A DNA stretch of 64,000 bases. Source: Psychrobacter sp. MF31 (lineage in GTDB: Bacteria > Pseudomonadota > Gammaproteobacteria > Pseudomonadales > Moraxellaceae). Under the pieces are notes generated by a model. It was given only the letters and a program-made list of their open reading frames with translations, did not search any database and was not told the origin of the DNA. Location: contig NZ_JABBDX010000002.1 of the NCBI RefSeq assembly GCF_012847335.1, positions 62,001-126,000 of the forward strand. Direction: 5' to 3'. Positions 8,631-17,751 of this stretch are shown in pieces (position 1 is the stretch's first letter; the number at the start of each line of letters is the position of its first letter). Made by a program: the position numbers and the translations under genes.

Positions 8631-10082
8631 ATGAAAAATTTAAAAAACAAAGACTTGTTTCAGCAATCGGCGTATATCAACGGTCAGTGGGTCGAGGCAG
8701 AAGGTAACGCCTGCGTAACCGTCACTAACCCCGCCACCAATGAAACCATAGGGTTCGTTCCTAATATGGGGCGCGATGAAACCGCAAAAGCCATCAATGG
8801 AGCTTACGATGCTTTTAAATCTTGGAAGGCGATGACCGCTCAAGAAAGAGCAGACATCCTTTTATCATGGCATAAGCTCACACTAGATAATGCCGAAGAC
8901 TTAGCGCTGATTATGACGACGGAACAAGGCAAACCGTTTAGCGAAGCGCTTGGCGAGGTAAAATATGCCGCGTCGTTTATCCAGTGGTTTGCTGAAGAAG
9001 GCAAACGCATTTATGGCGATGTTATCCCAACCACCAATAAAAATCAGCGGTTTATCATCACAAAAGAGCCTTTAGGCGTGGTTGCGGCAATCACACCTTG
9101 GAACTTTCCGCTTGCGATGATTACTCGTAAAGCCGCTCCTGCTTTAGCGGCGGGCTGCCCGATCGTCATCAAACCTGCCAATGAGACGCCTTATTGTGCC
9201 CTTGCCATCGCTAAGCTTGCTGAACAAGCTGGCGTTCCTGCTGGTGTTATCAATGTTATTACGGGCGATTCTGCAACCATCGGCGATGTGTTAACCAGTA
9301 GCGAAAAGGTCAAAAAACTCACCTTTACCGGATCAACGCCTATCGGTCGCCTGCTCATGGGTAAATGTGCCGCTACCATTAAAAAAGTGGCGTTAGAGCT
9401 TGGTGGCAATGCGCCATTAATTGTTTTTGATGATGCCAATTTAGACAAAGCGGTCGAAGGGGCGCTGATGGCAAAATTCCGTAATGGCGGTCAAACTTGT
9501 GTTTGCGTTAATCGAATTTATGTCCATGAAGACGTCTATCAAGCCTTTACCGATAAGTTTATTGCGGCGGTAAAAACCTTAAAAGTAGGCAATGGCTTAG
9601 ATGATAAAGTGAATATCGGACCGTTAATTAATGAAAAATCGATTACCAAAGTTCAAAGCCTGATCAAAGAAGCTTGCGATGATGGCGCAGTTTTAGCTTG
9701 TGGCGGCAATCGTCATGATCTTGGCGCAACTTTCTTTGAACCGACCGTTTTAACTCACGTTAATAAAGATATGAATATCGTCTCAGAAGAAATTTTTGGT
9801 CCTATTGCACCGATTATCAGCTTTAAAAATGATGACGAGGTCATTGAGCAAGCCAACGATACCATTTATGGACTGGCCGCTTACGTTTATACCGAAAATA
9901 TCTCACGAGTGTTTACCATTTCAGAGCAGCTTGAATACGGCATGATCGGTATGAATTCAACCGCCATTTCAAACGAAGTTGTACCTTTTGGCGGGGTTAA
10001 GCAATCTGGAATTGGTCGTGAAGGCTCTAAATATGGCTTAGAAGAATTTCTCACCATAAAATATTTGTGCCTTGGTATCTAG
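8631..10082 (+). CDS. NAD(P)-dependent aldehyde dehydrogenase, malic semialdehyde
   Basis: A 483-residue aldehyde dehydrogenase of the succinate-semialdehyde dehydrogenase (GabD-like) class. The catalytic glutamate E256 is in LELGGNAP and the nucleophile C290 in NGGQTCVCVNR. ITPWNFPLAMITRK near residue 155 belongs to the cofactor fold. Placed between cntA and cntB, it should oxidise the malic semialdehyde released by CntA to malate. The ATG at 8631 has GGGAG five bases upstream; an in-frame TTG at 8619 is unlikely. The end of the gene lies in an 8-base tandem repeat that includes the stop codon. Confidence 0.85.
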   Translation: MKNLKNKDLFQQSAYINGQWVEAEGNACVTVTNPATNETIGFVPNMGRDETAKAINGAYDAFKSWKAMTAQERADILLSWHKLTLDNAEDLALIMTTEQGKPFSEALGEVKYAASFIQWFAEEGKRIYGDVIPTTNKNQRFIITKEPLGVVAAITPWNFPLAMITRKAAPALAAGCPIVIKPANETPYCALAIAKLAEQAGVPAGVINVITGDSATIGDVLTSSEKVKKLTFTGSTPIGRLLMGKCAATIKKVALELGGNAPLIVFDDANLDKAVEGALMAKFRNGGQTCVCVNRIYVHEDVYQAFTDKFIAAVKTLKVGNGLDDKVNIGPLINEKSITKVQSLIKEACDDGAVLACGGNRHDLGATFFEPTVLTHVNKDMNIVSEEIFGPIAPIISFKNDDEVIEQANDTIYGLAAYVYTENISRVFTISEQLEYGMIGMNSTAISNEVVPFGGVKQSGIGREGSKYGLEEFLTIKYLCLGI

Positions 10083-10095
10083 GTATCTAGGTATC
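10074..10095. repeat. 8-bp tandem repeat across the dehydrogenase stop codon
   Basis: GGTATCTA is repeated two and three-quarter times. The first copy encodes the last residues and the TAG stop of the aldehyde dehydrogenase. Gain or loss of a unit would not alter the coding region before the stop, so it is probably neutral slippage. Confidence 0.6.
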
Positions 10096-10144
10096 AATAA
10101 GTTAACTTTTACTGTTGTTAGAACTCTCTTAATAGGAGCTAAAA

Positions 10145-11104
10145 ATGTCAGAAAATTATCAAATGTTTGCTTCTATAGTAACTAAAGTCGAACCACTCAA
10201 TCCTAGAGTGAAGCGTTTTACTTTTCAGCGCGCGGATGGTCAGCCCTATCCGCCGTTCACCGCAGGCAGCCATATTTTTGTAAAAACGAATGAGGATTTT
10301 TCAAATGCTTATTCTTTAGTCAGTGCTACTGATGATTTGAGCCAATATCAGGTTTGTGTTCAAAGAGAAGATACGGGCAAAGGCGGTTCTGTATTTATGC
10401 ACGATCATTGCGTTGAAGGGTTTAAGCTTGAAATCTCTTCACCAAATAACTTGTTTGAGCTGTGTCCATCAGACCAAAAGCATCTTTTGGTGGCAGGCGG
10501 TATTGGGGTCACCCCATTTATCACTTATATGGAAAAACTTGCTCAGCTTAATGCCAATTATGAGCTTCATTATGGTTATCGCACGCCTGATTATGCCCAT
10601 TTATTAAGCCATTTAGATGACCGTGTTTTTGCCGATCATGTTAAAACCTACGACGGTCAAGATGGGGTTTGTTTGGACTTAGAGTCATTGATTTCAGAGC
10701 AGCCGATAGGAACGCATATTTATGTTTGTGGTCCTAAACCAATGATTGACGCCACAATTGAGGCTTGTCATAAATATCAGCACCATGAAGACAATATTCA
10801 CTGGGAACAATTTGCGCCGATCACTACTGAAAATGGCAATGCTTTTACCGTCATTTTAGCCAAGTCAGACTTAACGATCGAAGTTCAACCCGAGCAAACC
10901 ATATTACAGGCTATAGAGTCATTTAATATCGAGGTCGAATGCTTATGCCGTGAGGGTGTCTGCGGAACTTGTGAAACGGCGATTCTCAAAGGCGAAGCGG
11001 AGCATTTGGATCAATATTTAGATGAGGATGAAAAAGCAGCGCAAAACACCATGATGATTTGTGTTTCCCGCGCCCGTGGCAATGAGATCACCCTTGACCT
11101 TTAA
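10145..11104 (+). CDS. cntB: Carnitine monooxygenase reductase subunit CntB
   Basis: A 319-residue electron-transfer protein that passes electrons from NAD(P)H through flavin and a [2Fe-2S] centre to CntA. The N-terminal half is a ferredoxin-reductase fold (FTFQRADGQPYPPFTAGSHI is the flavin region; GGIGVTPFITYMEKL near residue 117 the nucleotide site). The last 90 residues are a plant-type ferredoxin with ligands in CLCREGVCGTC. AGGAG precedes the ATG. It is the last gene of the carnitine operon and is followed by a strong terminator. The order reductase domain then ferredoxin matches class IA-type reductases. Confidence 0.9.
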   Translation: MSENYQMFASIVTKVEPLNPRVKRFTFQRADGQPYPPFTAGSHIFVKTNEDFSNAYSLVSATDDLSQYQVCVQREDTGKGGSVFMHDHCVEGFKLEISSPNNLFELCPSDQKHLLVAGGIGVTPFITYMEKLAQLNANYELHYGYRTPDYAHLLSHLDDRVFADHVKTYDGQDGVCLDLESLISEQPIGTHIYVCGPKPMIDATIEACHKYQHHEDNIHWEQFAPITTENGNAFTVILAKSDLTIEVQPEQTILQAIESFNIEVECLCREGVCGTCETAILKGEAEHLDQYLDEDEKAAQNTMMICVSRARGNEITLDL

Positions 11105-11131
11105 TTTAACTGCTTCATCCTTTTCACTTTA

Positions 11132-11160
11132 TCCCCTCCTTACTCTGAGGGGATTTTTTT
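11132..11160 (+). terminator. Rho-independent terminator of the carnitine operon
   Basis: The stem TCCCCTC/GAGGGGA with an 8-base loop is followed directly by seven T residues, 28 bases after the cntB stop. Convincing intrinsic terminator. Confidence 0.9.
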
Positions 11161-11266
11161 GGCTTGAACAAGTTTTAATATCTTAAGCGCTTTATTTTTT
11201 ACTTCAAGCTACAAGTTAAAAACAATTTTGGAAAAGGCTCAAGAAATTTTAAATCGCTTACAGGTT

Positions 11267-12247
11267 CTAGGTCTCTAACGTCAAAACCACTTTTCCGATA
11301 TGATCTCCTTTATCAAGCGCTTCATGAGCTTTTTTAACGTCATTGAAGTCAAATACTTGATAAATCATGGGCTTACACTCTCCTGATTCAATCAACGGCC
11401 AAACCTTTGCTACCAGCTCTTTAGCAATAATATGCTTTTCCTCAGCGCTGCGACCGCGCATGGTCGAGCCTGTAATCGTCGCTCTTTTAAGCATCAATTG
11501 CTGAAGATCAAACCGCTCGACAACTTGCCCGCCCATATAGCCAATGATGACTAATCGACCATCTTTTTTAAGCAAGGTCATGTTTTTATTAAAATAGGGC
11601 GCGCCGACGATATCAAGGATGACATCAACGCCTTTTCCTTTTGTAAGCGACAACACTTCTTTTTCAAAATCTGCTTTTTTATAGTTAATGATTTTACCAT
11701 AGTGACTAAGAACGTTAACTTTATCATCCTGACCAACCGTGCTTATCGCTTTGATACCCAAAGCTTTGCAAAGAATGAGCGCCGTAGAGCCAATACCACT
11801 TGCTCCGCCATGGATCAAGACGACATCATCTTTTGACGCCCGCCCCAAATCAAAAAGATTTGCCCAAACGGTGAAAAAGGTTTCCGGAATTGCCGCCGCT
11901 TCCATAAAGCTTAAATTTTTTGGCATGGGCAAAACTTGGGTAAAGGGAACCGCGCAATACTCGGCATAGCCCCCGCCATTGGTCAGCGCGCAAACTTGAT
12001 CGCCAACAGAAAACCCAACGACATCCTTGCCGATCGACTCGATGATGCCTGCAACTTCAAGCCCCGGAACGTTGGTCACGCCTGCTGGCATAGGGTATTT
12101 GCCTTGCCGCTGCAAAATATCAGGACGATTTACCCCCGCGGCTTTAACACCAATTAATACCTCATCATTGCCAATCGAAGGTATGTCTTGATGGCTAACT
12201 TTAAGCACTTCTGAACCACCAGGCTGAGAGATTTCGATAAATTTCAT
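11267..12247 (-). CDS. NADPH:quinone oxidoreductase-like, zinc-free MDR family
   Basis: A 326-residue medium-chain dehydrogenase/reductase of the quinone oxidoreductase type (PIG3-like). It has the GroES-like N-terminal domain with AAGVNRPDILQRQGKYPMP near residue 36, and a Rossmann domain with VLIHGGASGIGSTALILCK near residue 143. Zinc ligands of alcohol dehydrogenases are absent, which fits NADPH-dependent quinone or enone reduction. It is transcribed alone on the minus strand, convergent with the carnitine operon. AGGAAA precedes the ATG by six bases. The true substrate cannot be told. Confidence 0.8.
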   Translation of the reverse strand: MKFIEISQPGGSEVLKVSHQDIPSIGNDEVLIGVKAAGVNRPDILQRQGKYPMPAGVTNVPGLEVAGIIESIGKDVVGFSVGDQVCALTNGGGYAEYCAVPFTQVLPMPKNLSFMEAAAIPETFFTVWANLFDLGRASKDDVVLIHGGASGIGSTALILCKALGIKAISTVGQDDKVNVLSHYGKIINYKKADFEKEVLSLTKGKGVDVILDIVGAPYFNKNMTLLKKDGRLVIIGYMGGQVVERFDLQQLMLKRATITGSTMRGRSAEEKHIIAKELVAKVWPLIESGECKPMIYQVFDFNDVKKAHEALDKGDHIGKVVLTLET

Positions 12248-12422
12248 GTGATTTCCTAGGAGATATAGTTTTTATAGTTTGAGGATAAAATAGTTTCAGG
12301 ATAAATTTGGAAAACTTGTAAATGACTCGCTTTATTTGCGATCATTTTTTAGAATTTTCAACCAATTCTCAAACCGATCCGTTGCTCCTATTAGTGATTA
12401 TTGTAGCCAATCATTTCAATAA

Positions 12423-12435
12423 TGAATTATATTCA
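12423..12435. promoter_or_regulatory. Candidate MetR box upstream of mesX
   Basis: TGAATTATATTCA fits the MetR consensus TGAA-N5-TTCA exactly, and it extends to a 15-base palindrome ATGAAT-TAT-ATTCAT. It sits about 45 bases before a possible -10 element TATGAT (12481-12486) and 100 bases before the mesX start, a sensible place for an activator. MetR control of methionine synthase genes is known in gammaproteobacteria; use here is inferred. Confidence 0.5.
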
Positions 12436-12535
12436 TCTTTTATTTAATTTAAACCATTTTTATTCATGTAAAATTTTAGTTATGATGGCTTCAATCACAT
12501 ATTTGGTTTTATCTTAACCGTTAAGGCAGATCACT

Positions 12536-13528
12536 ATGAGCCACCAGTTTACTTGCGCCATCAACAAGATTCGTTTTGATGAAAACTATCGCCCTGCGAA
12601 CAGCACTCGGCTGACCACCAACTTTGCTAATTTAGCACGCGGTGATCAGCGCGAAGACAACTTACGCAAAACGCTTACCATGATTAACAACCGATTCAAC
12701 GCTCTAGCTCATTGGGACAACCCAACGGCGGATCGTTATTCTGTGGAAGTAGATATTATTTCTGCCACGATGGATATCGAAGGCAATGGCAACAGCTTTC
12801 CGGTCATTGAAATGCTGCAAACCACCGTGGTTGATCATAAAACGAACACAAAAATTGAAGGTATCGTTGGTAATAGCTTTTCCTCTTATGTTCGCGATTA
12901 TGACTTTAGCGTGTTATTGCTTGAGCATTTTGATAAAAATCCATCCTGCCCGCCGCCCAAAGAGTTTGGTGAGCTTCATGGCAAATTATTTCAATATTTA
13001 TTAAATTCAGAAGCTTATCAAGCCAATTTTAACAAGCAGCCGGTGATTTGCCTGAGCGTGTCAACCAGCAAAACCTATCAGCGAACGACCAATGAGCATC
13101 CAGTTTTGGGCGTGGAATACCAGCAAGATGAGTACTCATTGACCGATGATTATTTTCAAAAAATGGGCTTAAGCGTTCGCTACTTTATGCCTAAAGGCAG
13201 CGCGGCGCCCTTAGCGTTTTATTTTGCCGGCGACTTGCTCAGTGATTACACCGATTTGGAGCTGATCAGCACCATCAGCACGATGGAGACGTTCCAAAAA
13301 ATTTATCGCCCTGAAATTTATAATGCCAACTCCACCGCCGCGCAAGTCTATCAGCCAAGCTTAAACTATCAAGACTACTCGCTCACTCAAGTTGAGTATG
13401 ATCGCGAAGAGCGCAGCCAATTGGCAGTAAAACAAGGCAAGTTTACCGAAGAGCAGTTCATCAAGCCCTACCAAAATATTTTAGAAAATTGGGCAGCAAA
13501 TTATGACGTGACGCAAATCGTCGCCTAA
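12536..13528 (+). CDS. mesX: MesX, DUF1852 partner of methionine synthase MesD
   Basis: A 330-residue DUF1852 protein. The family is recognised from INKIRFDENYRPANSTRLTTNFANLARG at the start, MINNRFNALAHWDNP near residue 46 and GIVGNSFSSYVRDYDFSVLLLEH near residue 105. Such proteins are always next to a core-MetE methionine synthase and were shown genetically to be needed for MesD function; their biochemical role is not settled. No signal peptide or membrane segment is seen. AAGGCA lies upstream of the ATG. mesX is first in a three-gene set with mesD 59 bases downstream. A MetR-like box lies upstream. Confidence 0.85.
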   Translation: MSHQFTCAINKIRFDENYRPANSTRLTTNFANLARGDQREDNLRKTLTMINNRFNALAHWDNPTADRYSVEVDIISATMDIEGNGNSFPVIEMLQTTVVDHKTNTKIEGIVGNSFSSYVRDYDFSVLLLEHFDKNPSCPPPKEFGELHGKLFQYLLNSEAYQANFNKQPVICLSVSTSKTYQRTTNEHPVLGVEYQQDEYSLTDDYFQKMGLSVRYFMPKGSAAPLAFYFAGDLLSDYTDLELISTISTMETFQKIYRPEIYNANSTAAQVYQPSLNYQDYSLTQVEYDREERSQLAVKQGKFTEEQFIKPYQNILENWAANYDVTQIVA

Positions 13529-13587
13529 TTTGAGCCTAAAAGGCAAACTGCTTAAACCCTAAAACCGAATAAAAAGACTGAAAAATT

Positions 13588-14625
13588 ATGGCATTACTAT
13601 TACCAACCTCAACCGCAGGAAGCCTTCCAAAACCGTCTTGGCTTGCTGAGCCTGAAAAGCTGTGGTCGCCTTGGAAATTAGAAGGCGAGCCATTGCTTGA
13701 AGCCAAGCAAGACGCGCTGCGATTGTCACTACAAGAACAAGTTCACGCCGGAATCGACATTGTCAGCGACGGCGAGCAGACGCGCCAGCATTTTGTGACC
13801 ACCTTTATTGAGTATTTGGATGGCGTCGATTTTGAAAATCGCGAAACCGTTCGAATTCGCAATCGTTATGATGCCAGCGTTCCGACGGTTGTTGGCGCGG
13901 TGAGTCGTCAAAAGCCGGTGTTTGTTGACGATGCTAAATTTTTACGCGCTCAAACTGACAAACCAATCAAATGGGCGCTACCAGGGCCTATGACCATGAT
14001 TGATACGCTTTATGACAATCATTACAAAAGCCGTGAAAAATTGGCTTGGGAATTTGCTAAAATCTTAAACCAAGAAGCGCGCGAACTTGAAGCAGCGGGC
14101 GTTGATATTATTCAATTTGATGAGCCTGCCTTTAACGTATTTTTTGATGACGTCAATGACTGGGGTGTTGCAACCCTTGAGCGCGCAATCGAAGGGCTTA
14201 AATGCGAAACCGCCGTTCATATTTGCTACGGTTATGGCATTAAAGCCAACACGGATTGGAAAAAAACGCTGGGTTCTGAATGGCGACAATATGAAGAAGC
14301 ATTTCCAAAATTGCAGCAGTCAAAAATCGATATCATCTCGCTTGAATGTCAAAATTCACGCGTTCCTATGGAGTTAATTGAATTAATCCGTGGCAAAAAA
14401 GTAATGATTGGAGCGATTGATGTGGCAACCCATACTATTGAAACGCCAGAAGAAGTCGCCAATACCTTAAGAAAAGCTTTGCAATTTGTTGATGCGGATA
14501 AGCTTTACCCCTCAACCAACTGCGGCATGGCTCCGCTACCGCGTCAAGTAGCCCAAGATAAGCTTAAAGCGTTAAGCTTAGGGACAAAAATCGTTCGTCA
14601 AGAGCTGTCAAACGAGTTAAAATAA
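13588..14625 (+). CDS. mesD: MesD, core-MetE methionine synthase without folate domain
   Basis: A 345-residue protein matching only the catalytic C-terminal half of cobalamin-independent methionine synthase MetE. It makes methionine from homocysteine, but lacks the N-terminal half that serves methyl-tetrahydrofolate, so the methyl donor is likely something else. Zinc ligands are visible as H211-x-C213 (VHICYG), E253 (SLECQN) and C312 (STNCGMAPLPRQVA). The family also shows GIDIVSDGEQTRQHF near residue 50 and QFDEPAFN near residue 171. Its neighbours, DUF1852 and a flavin reductase, mark the MesD class of aerobic bacteria. The ribosome site is weak. Confidence 0.87.
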   Translation: MALLLPTSTAGSLPKPSWLAEPEKLWSPWKLEGEPLLEAKQDALRLSLQEQVHAGIDIVSDGEQTRQHFVTTFIEYLDGVDFENRETVRIRNRYDASVPTVVGAVSRQKPVFVDDAKFLRAQTDKPIKWALPGPMTMIDTLYDNHYKSREKLAWEFAKILNQEARELEAAGVDIIQFDEPAFNVFFDDVNDWGVATLERAIEGLKCETAVHICYGYGIKANTDWKKTLGSEWRQYEEAFPKLQQSKIDIISLECQNSRVPMELIELIRGKKVMIGAIDVATHTIETPEEVANTLRKALQFVDADKLYPSTNCGMAPLPRQVAQDKLKALSLGTKIVRQELSNELK

Positions 14626-14651
14626 GTCATTGTTAACGTTAGGATTTTGTC

Positions 14652-15143
14652 ATGATTGAAGCCACTGATTTTAAAAATGCCATGGCGCTGCTGACCTCCG
14701 CGGTCAATGTGGTCACCACCAATGGCGCATCAGGCAGTCATGGGTTTACCGCATCGGCGGTTTGTAGCGTGACTGACACGCCGCCAACCTTGCTCGTTTG
14801 CATGAATCATGCCTCAAGATCGCACTCGCATTTTGTGGACAATAAAACCTTGAGCGTCAATGTTTTAGGCGCTCATCATGAGCAAATTTCCAACGTTTTT
14901 GCTTCCAAGTTGCCCTCTAACGAGCGATTTGAGCATGGTTCTTGGTCGCAATTAACCACAGGAGCGCCGATTTTAGAAGACGCGCTTGTGAGCTTCGATT
15001 GCCAGATTGAACAAATCCAGCAAGTTGGCACGCATAGTATCTTTATGTGCCGCGTCCTTGCAATCAAACAAAGCCAACAAAGCGAAAGCTTGGTTTATTT
15101 TAACCGCGCTTATCATCAGGTGGGTCATCTAGAAGTCGTTTAA
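14652..15143 (+). CDS. Flavin reductase (FMN/FAD), HpaC-like
   Basis: A 163-residue flavin reductase-like protein with the split-barrel flavin-binding fold (NVVTTNGASGSHGFTASAVC near residue 19; LSVNVLGAHHEQIS near residue 66). It would supply reduced flavin at the expense of NAD(P)H. It begins 26 bases after mesD, with AGGAT upstream, so it is almost certainly co-transcribed. The context suggests it feeds reduced flavin to the oxygen-dependent MesD/MesX reaction; that role is inferred. Confidence 0.8.
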   Translation: MIEATDFKNAMALLTSAVNVVTTNGASGSHGFTASAVCSVTDTPPTLLVCMNHASRSHSHFVDNKTLSVNVLGAHHEQISNVFASKLPSNERFEHGSWSQLTTGAPILEDALVSFDCQIEQIQQVGTHSIFMCRVLAIKQSQQSESLVYFNRAYHQVGHLEVV

Positions 15144-15215
15144 ACTATCTTTTGGTATTTTTTAAAGCTTATTTATTTGTCCTTAAAATAGACTTGTGAA
15201 ACTAGGCAAAAATAT

Positions 15216-15863
15216 TTGATCCGTAAGAATCTAACCAAAAAAAGCCAACTTATATGGCATTTGCCCCTAGCATTAAGCTTGCTTATCAGCTCGCAAGCGG
15301 CTTGGTCTTGTATGCCATTGACCCCTAATGATGTGTTTATTGGTCGCATCAAGTCTATCAAAGCGCTGCCAATCCCAAGCAATCCCAATAGCTTTGATTG
15401 GCAATTTAGCAGCCATCGCTTTACTTTTCGGACGCTGCCGACCAAGTTGATTTACCGAACGCCTAAGACGTGGCAAAGTGACTTTGAACCAAAAAAGGTA
15501 TCCGCCGGCGACTTAGTGGTTGGTCTTGGGTACAACTCTGATGGTAGTCAGCCAAACGACTATACCATTACGACCGTGGCTAAGCTTACCTGCGAAAATG
15601 ACAAATTAAGCATTGCTAAACCTATTGTGCCTTATTTGGCTTGGAACCGTGAAAACGGCAGCTGCCATCATGATACATCTGATCCTAAAGACATCTTAGA
15701 CGGCTTTATTCACAAAGACCACGCGTATTATTTACAAAAATTGCAGCAAAAATACCCCACTTGTCAACAGTTAATCGCGGCGTTTCCAACCCAAAGCGCC
15801 GATGCCAATCCCTCATTTTGGACAAAAATTAAGACATGGTTTCAGCGTTTAAGCCATAGCTGA
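15216..15863 (+). CDS. Hypothetical secreted or periplasmic protein
   Basis: I do not recognise this 215-residue protein. It opens with a basic stretch and a hydrophobic segment (residues 12-30, LIWHLPLALSLLISSQAAW) typical of a Sec signal peptide. A cysteine follows directly, but W at -2 makes a lipoprotein site doubtful. The mature part has five cysteines (SCM, LTCEN, GSCHHD, PTCQQ), which suggests oxidising periplasmic conditions. The start is TTG at 15216 with AGG nine bases upstream; no ATG is available before the signal peptide. It follows the mesXD set by 72 bases on the same strand. Confidence 0.55.
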   Translation: MIRKNLTKKSQLIWHLPLALSLLISSQAAWSCMPLTPNDVFIGRIKSIKALPIPSNPNSFDWQFSSHRFTFRTLPTKLIYRTPKTWQSDFEPKKVSAGDLVVGLGYNSDGSQPNDYTITTVAKLTCENDKLSIAKPIVPYLAWNRENGSCHHDTSDPKDILDGFIHKDHAYYLQKLQQKYPTCQQLIAAFPTQSADANPSFWTKIKTWFQRLSHS

Positions 15864-16707
15864 CAGCGCTCAACTTTTAAAAACTGTAATAATTCGCTAT
15901 CATAAAGCCTTAATGATATATCTCATTTTTTGGCGATAGCTTAGTAAATCAAACTGCCTTTTATTAAATTATTTCAAATTTGGCTTGTAATTTAGCGTGA
16001 TTTTCGGTATGTTAAGTAAAAATTTGTATTGCGGTTGCAGCTAGGCTTAGTCATAAATTCTGTTGCCACCGACTTTAGCAAAAAACCCTCATAGTTTCCG
16101 CAGGATAGCCTCTGCAAGACCTCTATCTCAGTATGATCACTGCTTGGATCTGCAAGATACGAAAAATAAATAGTAAAGGTCAGGAAGACTTTTACGACAA
16201 TCTGGTTAAAAACCCTGAAATATAATTTTTATAACGGTTTTACGATGGCAAGGATGTTACTCAAAATGCTCAGCCCTCCTTTGTAATCCATAAACCAAAT
16301 ATCGCTAAGTAACAATCGTGCTTGATTCATCTTTGCGCCTAAATTTTAGGTTATCTTAATTTAAAAGCAAAGTATCGCTCGTGGCTGACAAATTGTTGCC
16401 AAGCAAAAAAGGCGCTAGGAAGTGGCTAATCTGTCTTCCTGATACCCCAAAAGTTATCCTCATATTTTTTTAAAACCACAACTGGTATAGAACGGGCAAA
16501 ACTATTAAGCGCCTTAGTTCAAGGGGCTTGGCAAAAAATTTTGTGGGCTAGCTACTACAAGCAAAAATTTTAATAAAACCGCGTTATTTAAATGGCAGTG
16601 CTCAAAAGTAAATATGACATTGGTTGATTTTATTGAATCAGCCAAATCGCAAAAAAACTTTGAAATCATTGCAAGATCAACCAAACATCATTTGAAAGGA
16701 GATTTTT
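15864..16707. other. 844-base spacer upstream of the bhc operon, no gene seen
   Basis: No frame on either strand gives a recognisable protein and stops are frequent. There is an inverted repeat AGGAAG/CTTCCT around 16417-16440, but no clear terminator, riboswitch or tRNA. The right end holds the GAAAGGAG ribosome site of bhcB. It should contain the bhc promoter and may contain remnants of a lost gene. Confidence 0.4.
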
Positions 16708-17694
16708 ATGATTACAAACGAAGACGGCTTAACCATCCCAACTTTAGATGATATGCTTGAGGCTCATGAGCGCATTAAGCCATACATCCACCGCACGCCC
16801 GTCTTGACCTCACGTTTTTTAAACGAGATGGCAGGCTGCGAGATGTTCTTTAAATGTGAAAACTTCCAAAAAGCGGGCGCGTTTAAAGTTCGCGGCGCCT
16901 CAAACGCAGTATTTGGCTTGTCTGATGAAGAAGCGAAAAACGGCGTTTGTACGCACAGCTCAGGAAACCATGCGTTATCATTATCTTATGCCGCCGGTCA
17001 ACGCGGTGTGCCTTGTAACGTGGTCATGCCTTACAGCGCCCCACAAGCAAAAAAAGATGCGGTTAAAGGTTACGGCGGGATCATCACTGAGTGCCAGCCA
17101 TCAACCAGCTCGCGCGAAGAAGTGTTTGCTAAAGTCCAAGCCGAAACTGGCGGCGACTTTGTCCATCCTTACAATGACCCACGCGTGATTGCCGGTCAAG
17201 CAACCTGCTCACGCGAATTGCTTGAGCAAATGGAAGAGCGCGGCGAAAATCTTGACGCAGTTGTCGCCCCAATCGGCGGCGGCGGCATGATTTCAGGAAC
17301 CTGCTTGACCCTATCAAACCTTGCGCCAAATGTAAAAATTTATGCCGCTGAGCCAGTAAATGCAGACGATGCCGCGCGCTCGTTCAAAGCCGGTCATATC
17401 ATTGCTGATGATGCCCCAAGCACCGTTGCTGATGGCTTAAAAGTGCCTTTAAAAGATTTGACTTGGCATTTTGTTAGCAATTATGTCACTGATATCTTGA
17501 CGGCAACCGAAGAAGAAATCATTGAAGCGATGAAGTTAACTTGGCGCCATATGAAAATCGTGATTGAGCCAAGCTGTGCAGTTCCTCTTGCAGTCATTTT
17601 GAAAAACAAAGACGTGTTTGCGGGCAAAAAAGTTGGCGTGATCATCACCGGCGGCAACGTTGATCTTGACAAATTGCCTTGGAACAACTGTTAA
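16708..17694 (+). CDS. bhcB: beta-Hydroxyaspartate dehydratase
   Basis: A 328-residue fold-type II PLP enzyme of the threonine dehydratase/serine racemase family. It would convert erythro-3-hydroxyaspartate to iminosuccinate and water, step two of the beta-hydroxyaspartate cycle. The PLP lysine is K60 in AGAFKVRGA. The phosphate site is SSGNHALSLS near residue 90, with a glycine loop IGGGGMISG near residue 189. Sequence alone would also allow threonine dehydratase or serine racemase. The following bhcC and bhcD genes decide the call. GAAAGGAG gives a strong ribosome site. Confidence 0.8.
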   Translation: MITNEDGLTIPTLDDMLEAHERIKPYIHRTPVLTSRFLNEMAGCEMFFKCENFQKAGAFKVRGASNAVFGLSDEEAKNGVCTHSSGNHALSLSYAAGQRGVPCNVVMPYSAPQAKKDAVKGYGGIITECQPSTSSREEVFAKVQAETGGDFVHPYNDPRVIAGQATCSRELLEQMEERGENLDAVVAPIGGGGMISGTCLTLSNLAPNVKIYAAEPVNADDAARSFKAGHIIADDAPSTVADGLKVPLKDLTWHFVSNYVTDILTATEEEIIEAMKLTWRHMKIVIEPSCAVPLAVILKNKDVFAGKKVGVIITGGNVDLDKLPWNNC

Positions 17695-17751
17695 TTATAC
17701 GATTGATTAAAACCCTACCCTTTATAACCTGACGACCATGGAGAAATTACA

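Noticed and set aside
13588-14625. mesD as a truncated metE pseudogene
   Set aside because: Length, intact zinc ligands and the DUF1852 and flavin reductase partners show a full-length member of the core-MetE class.
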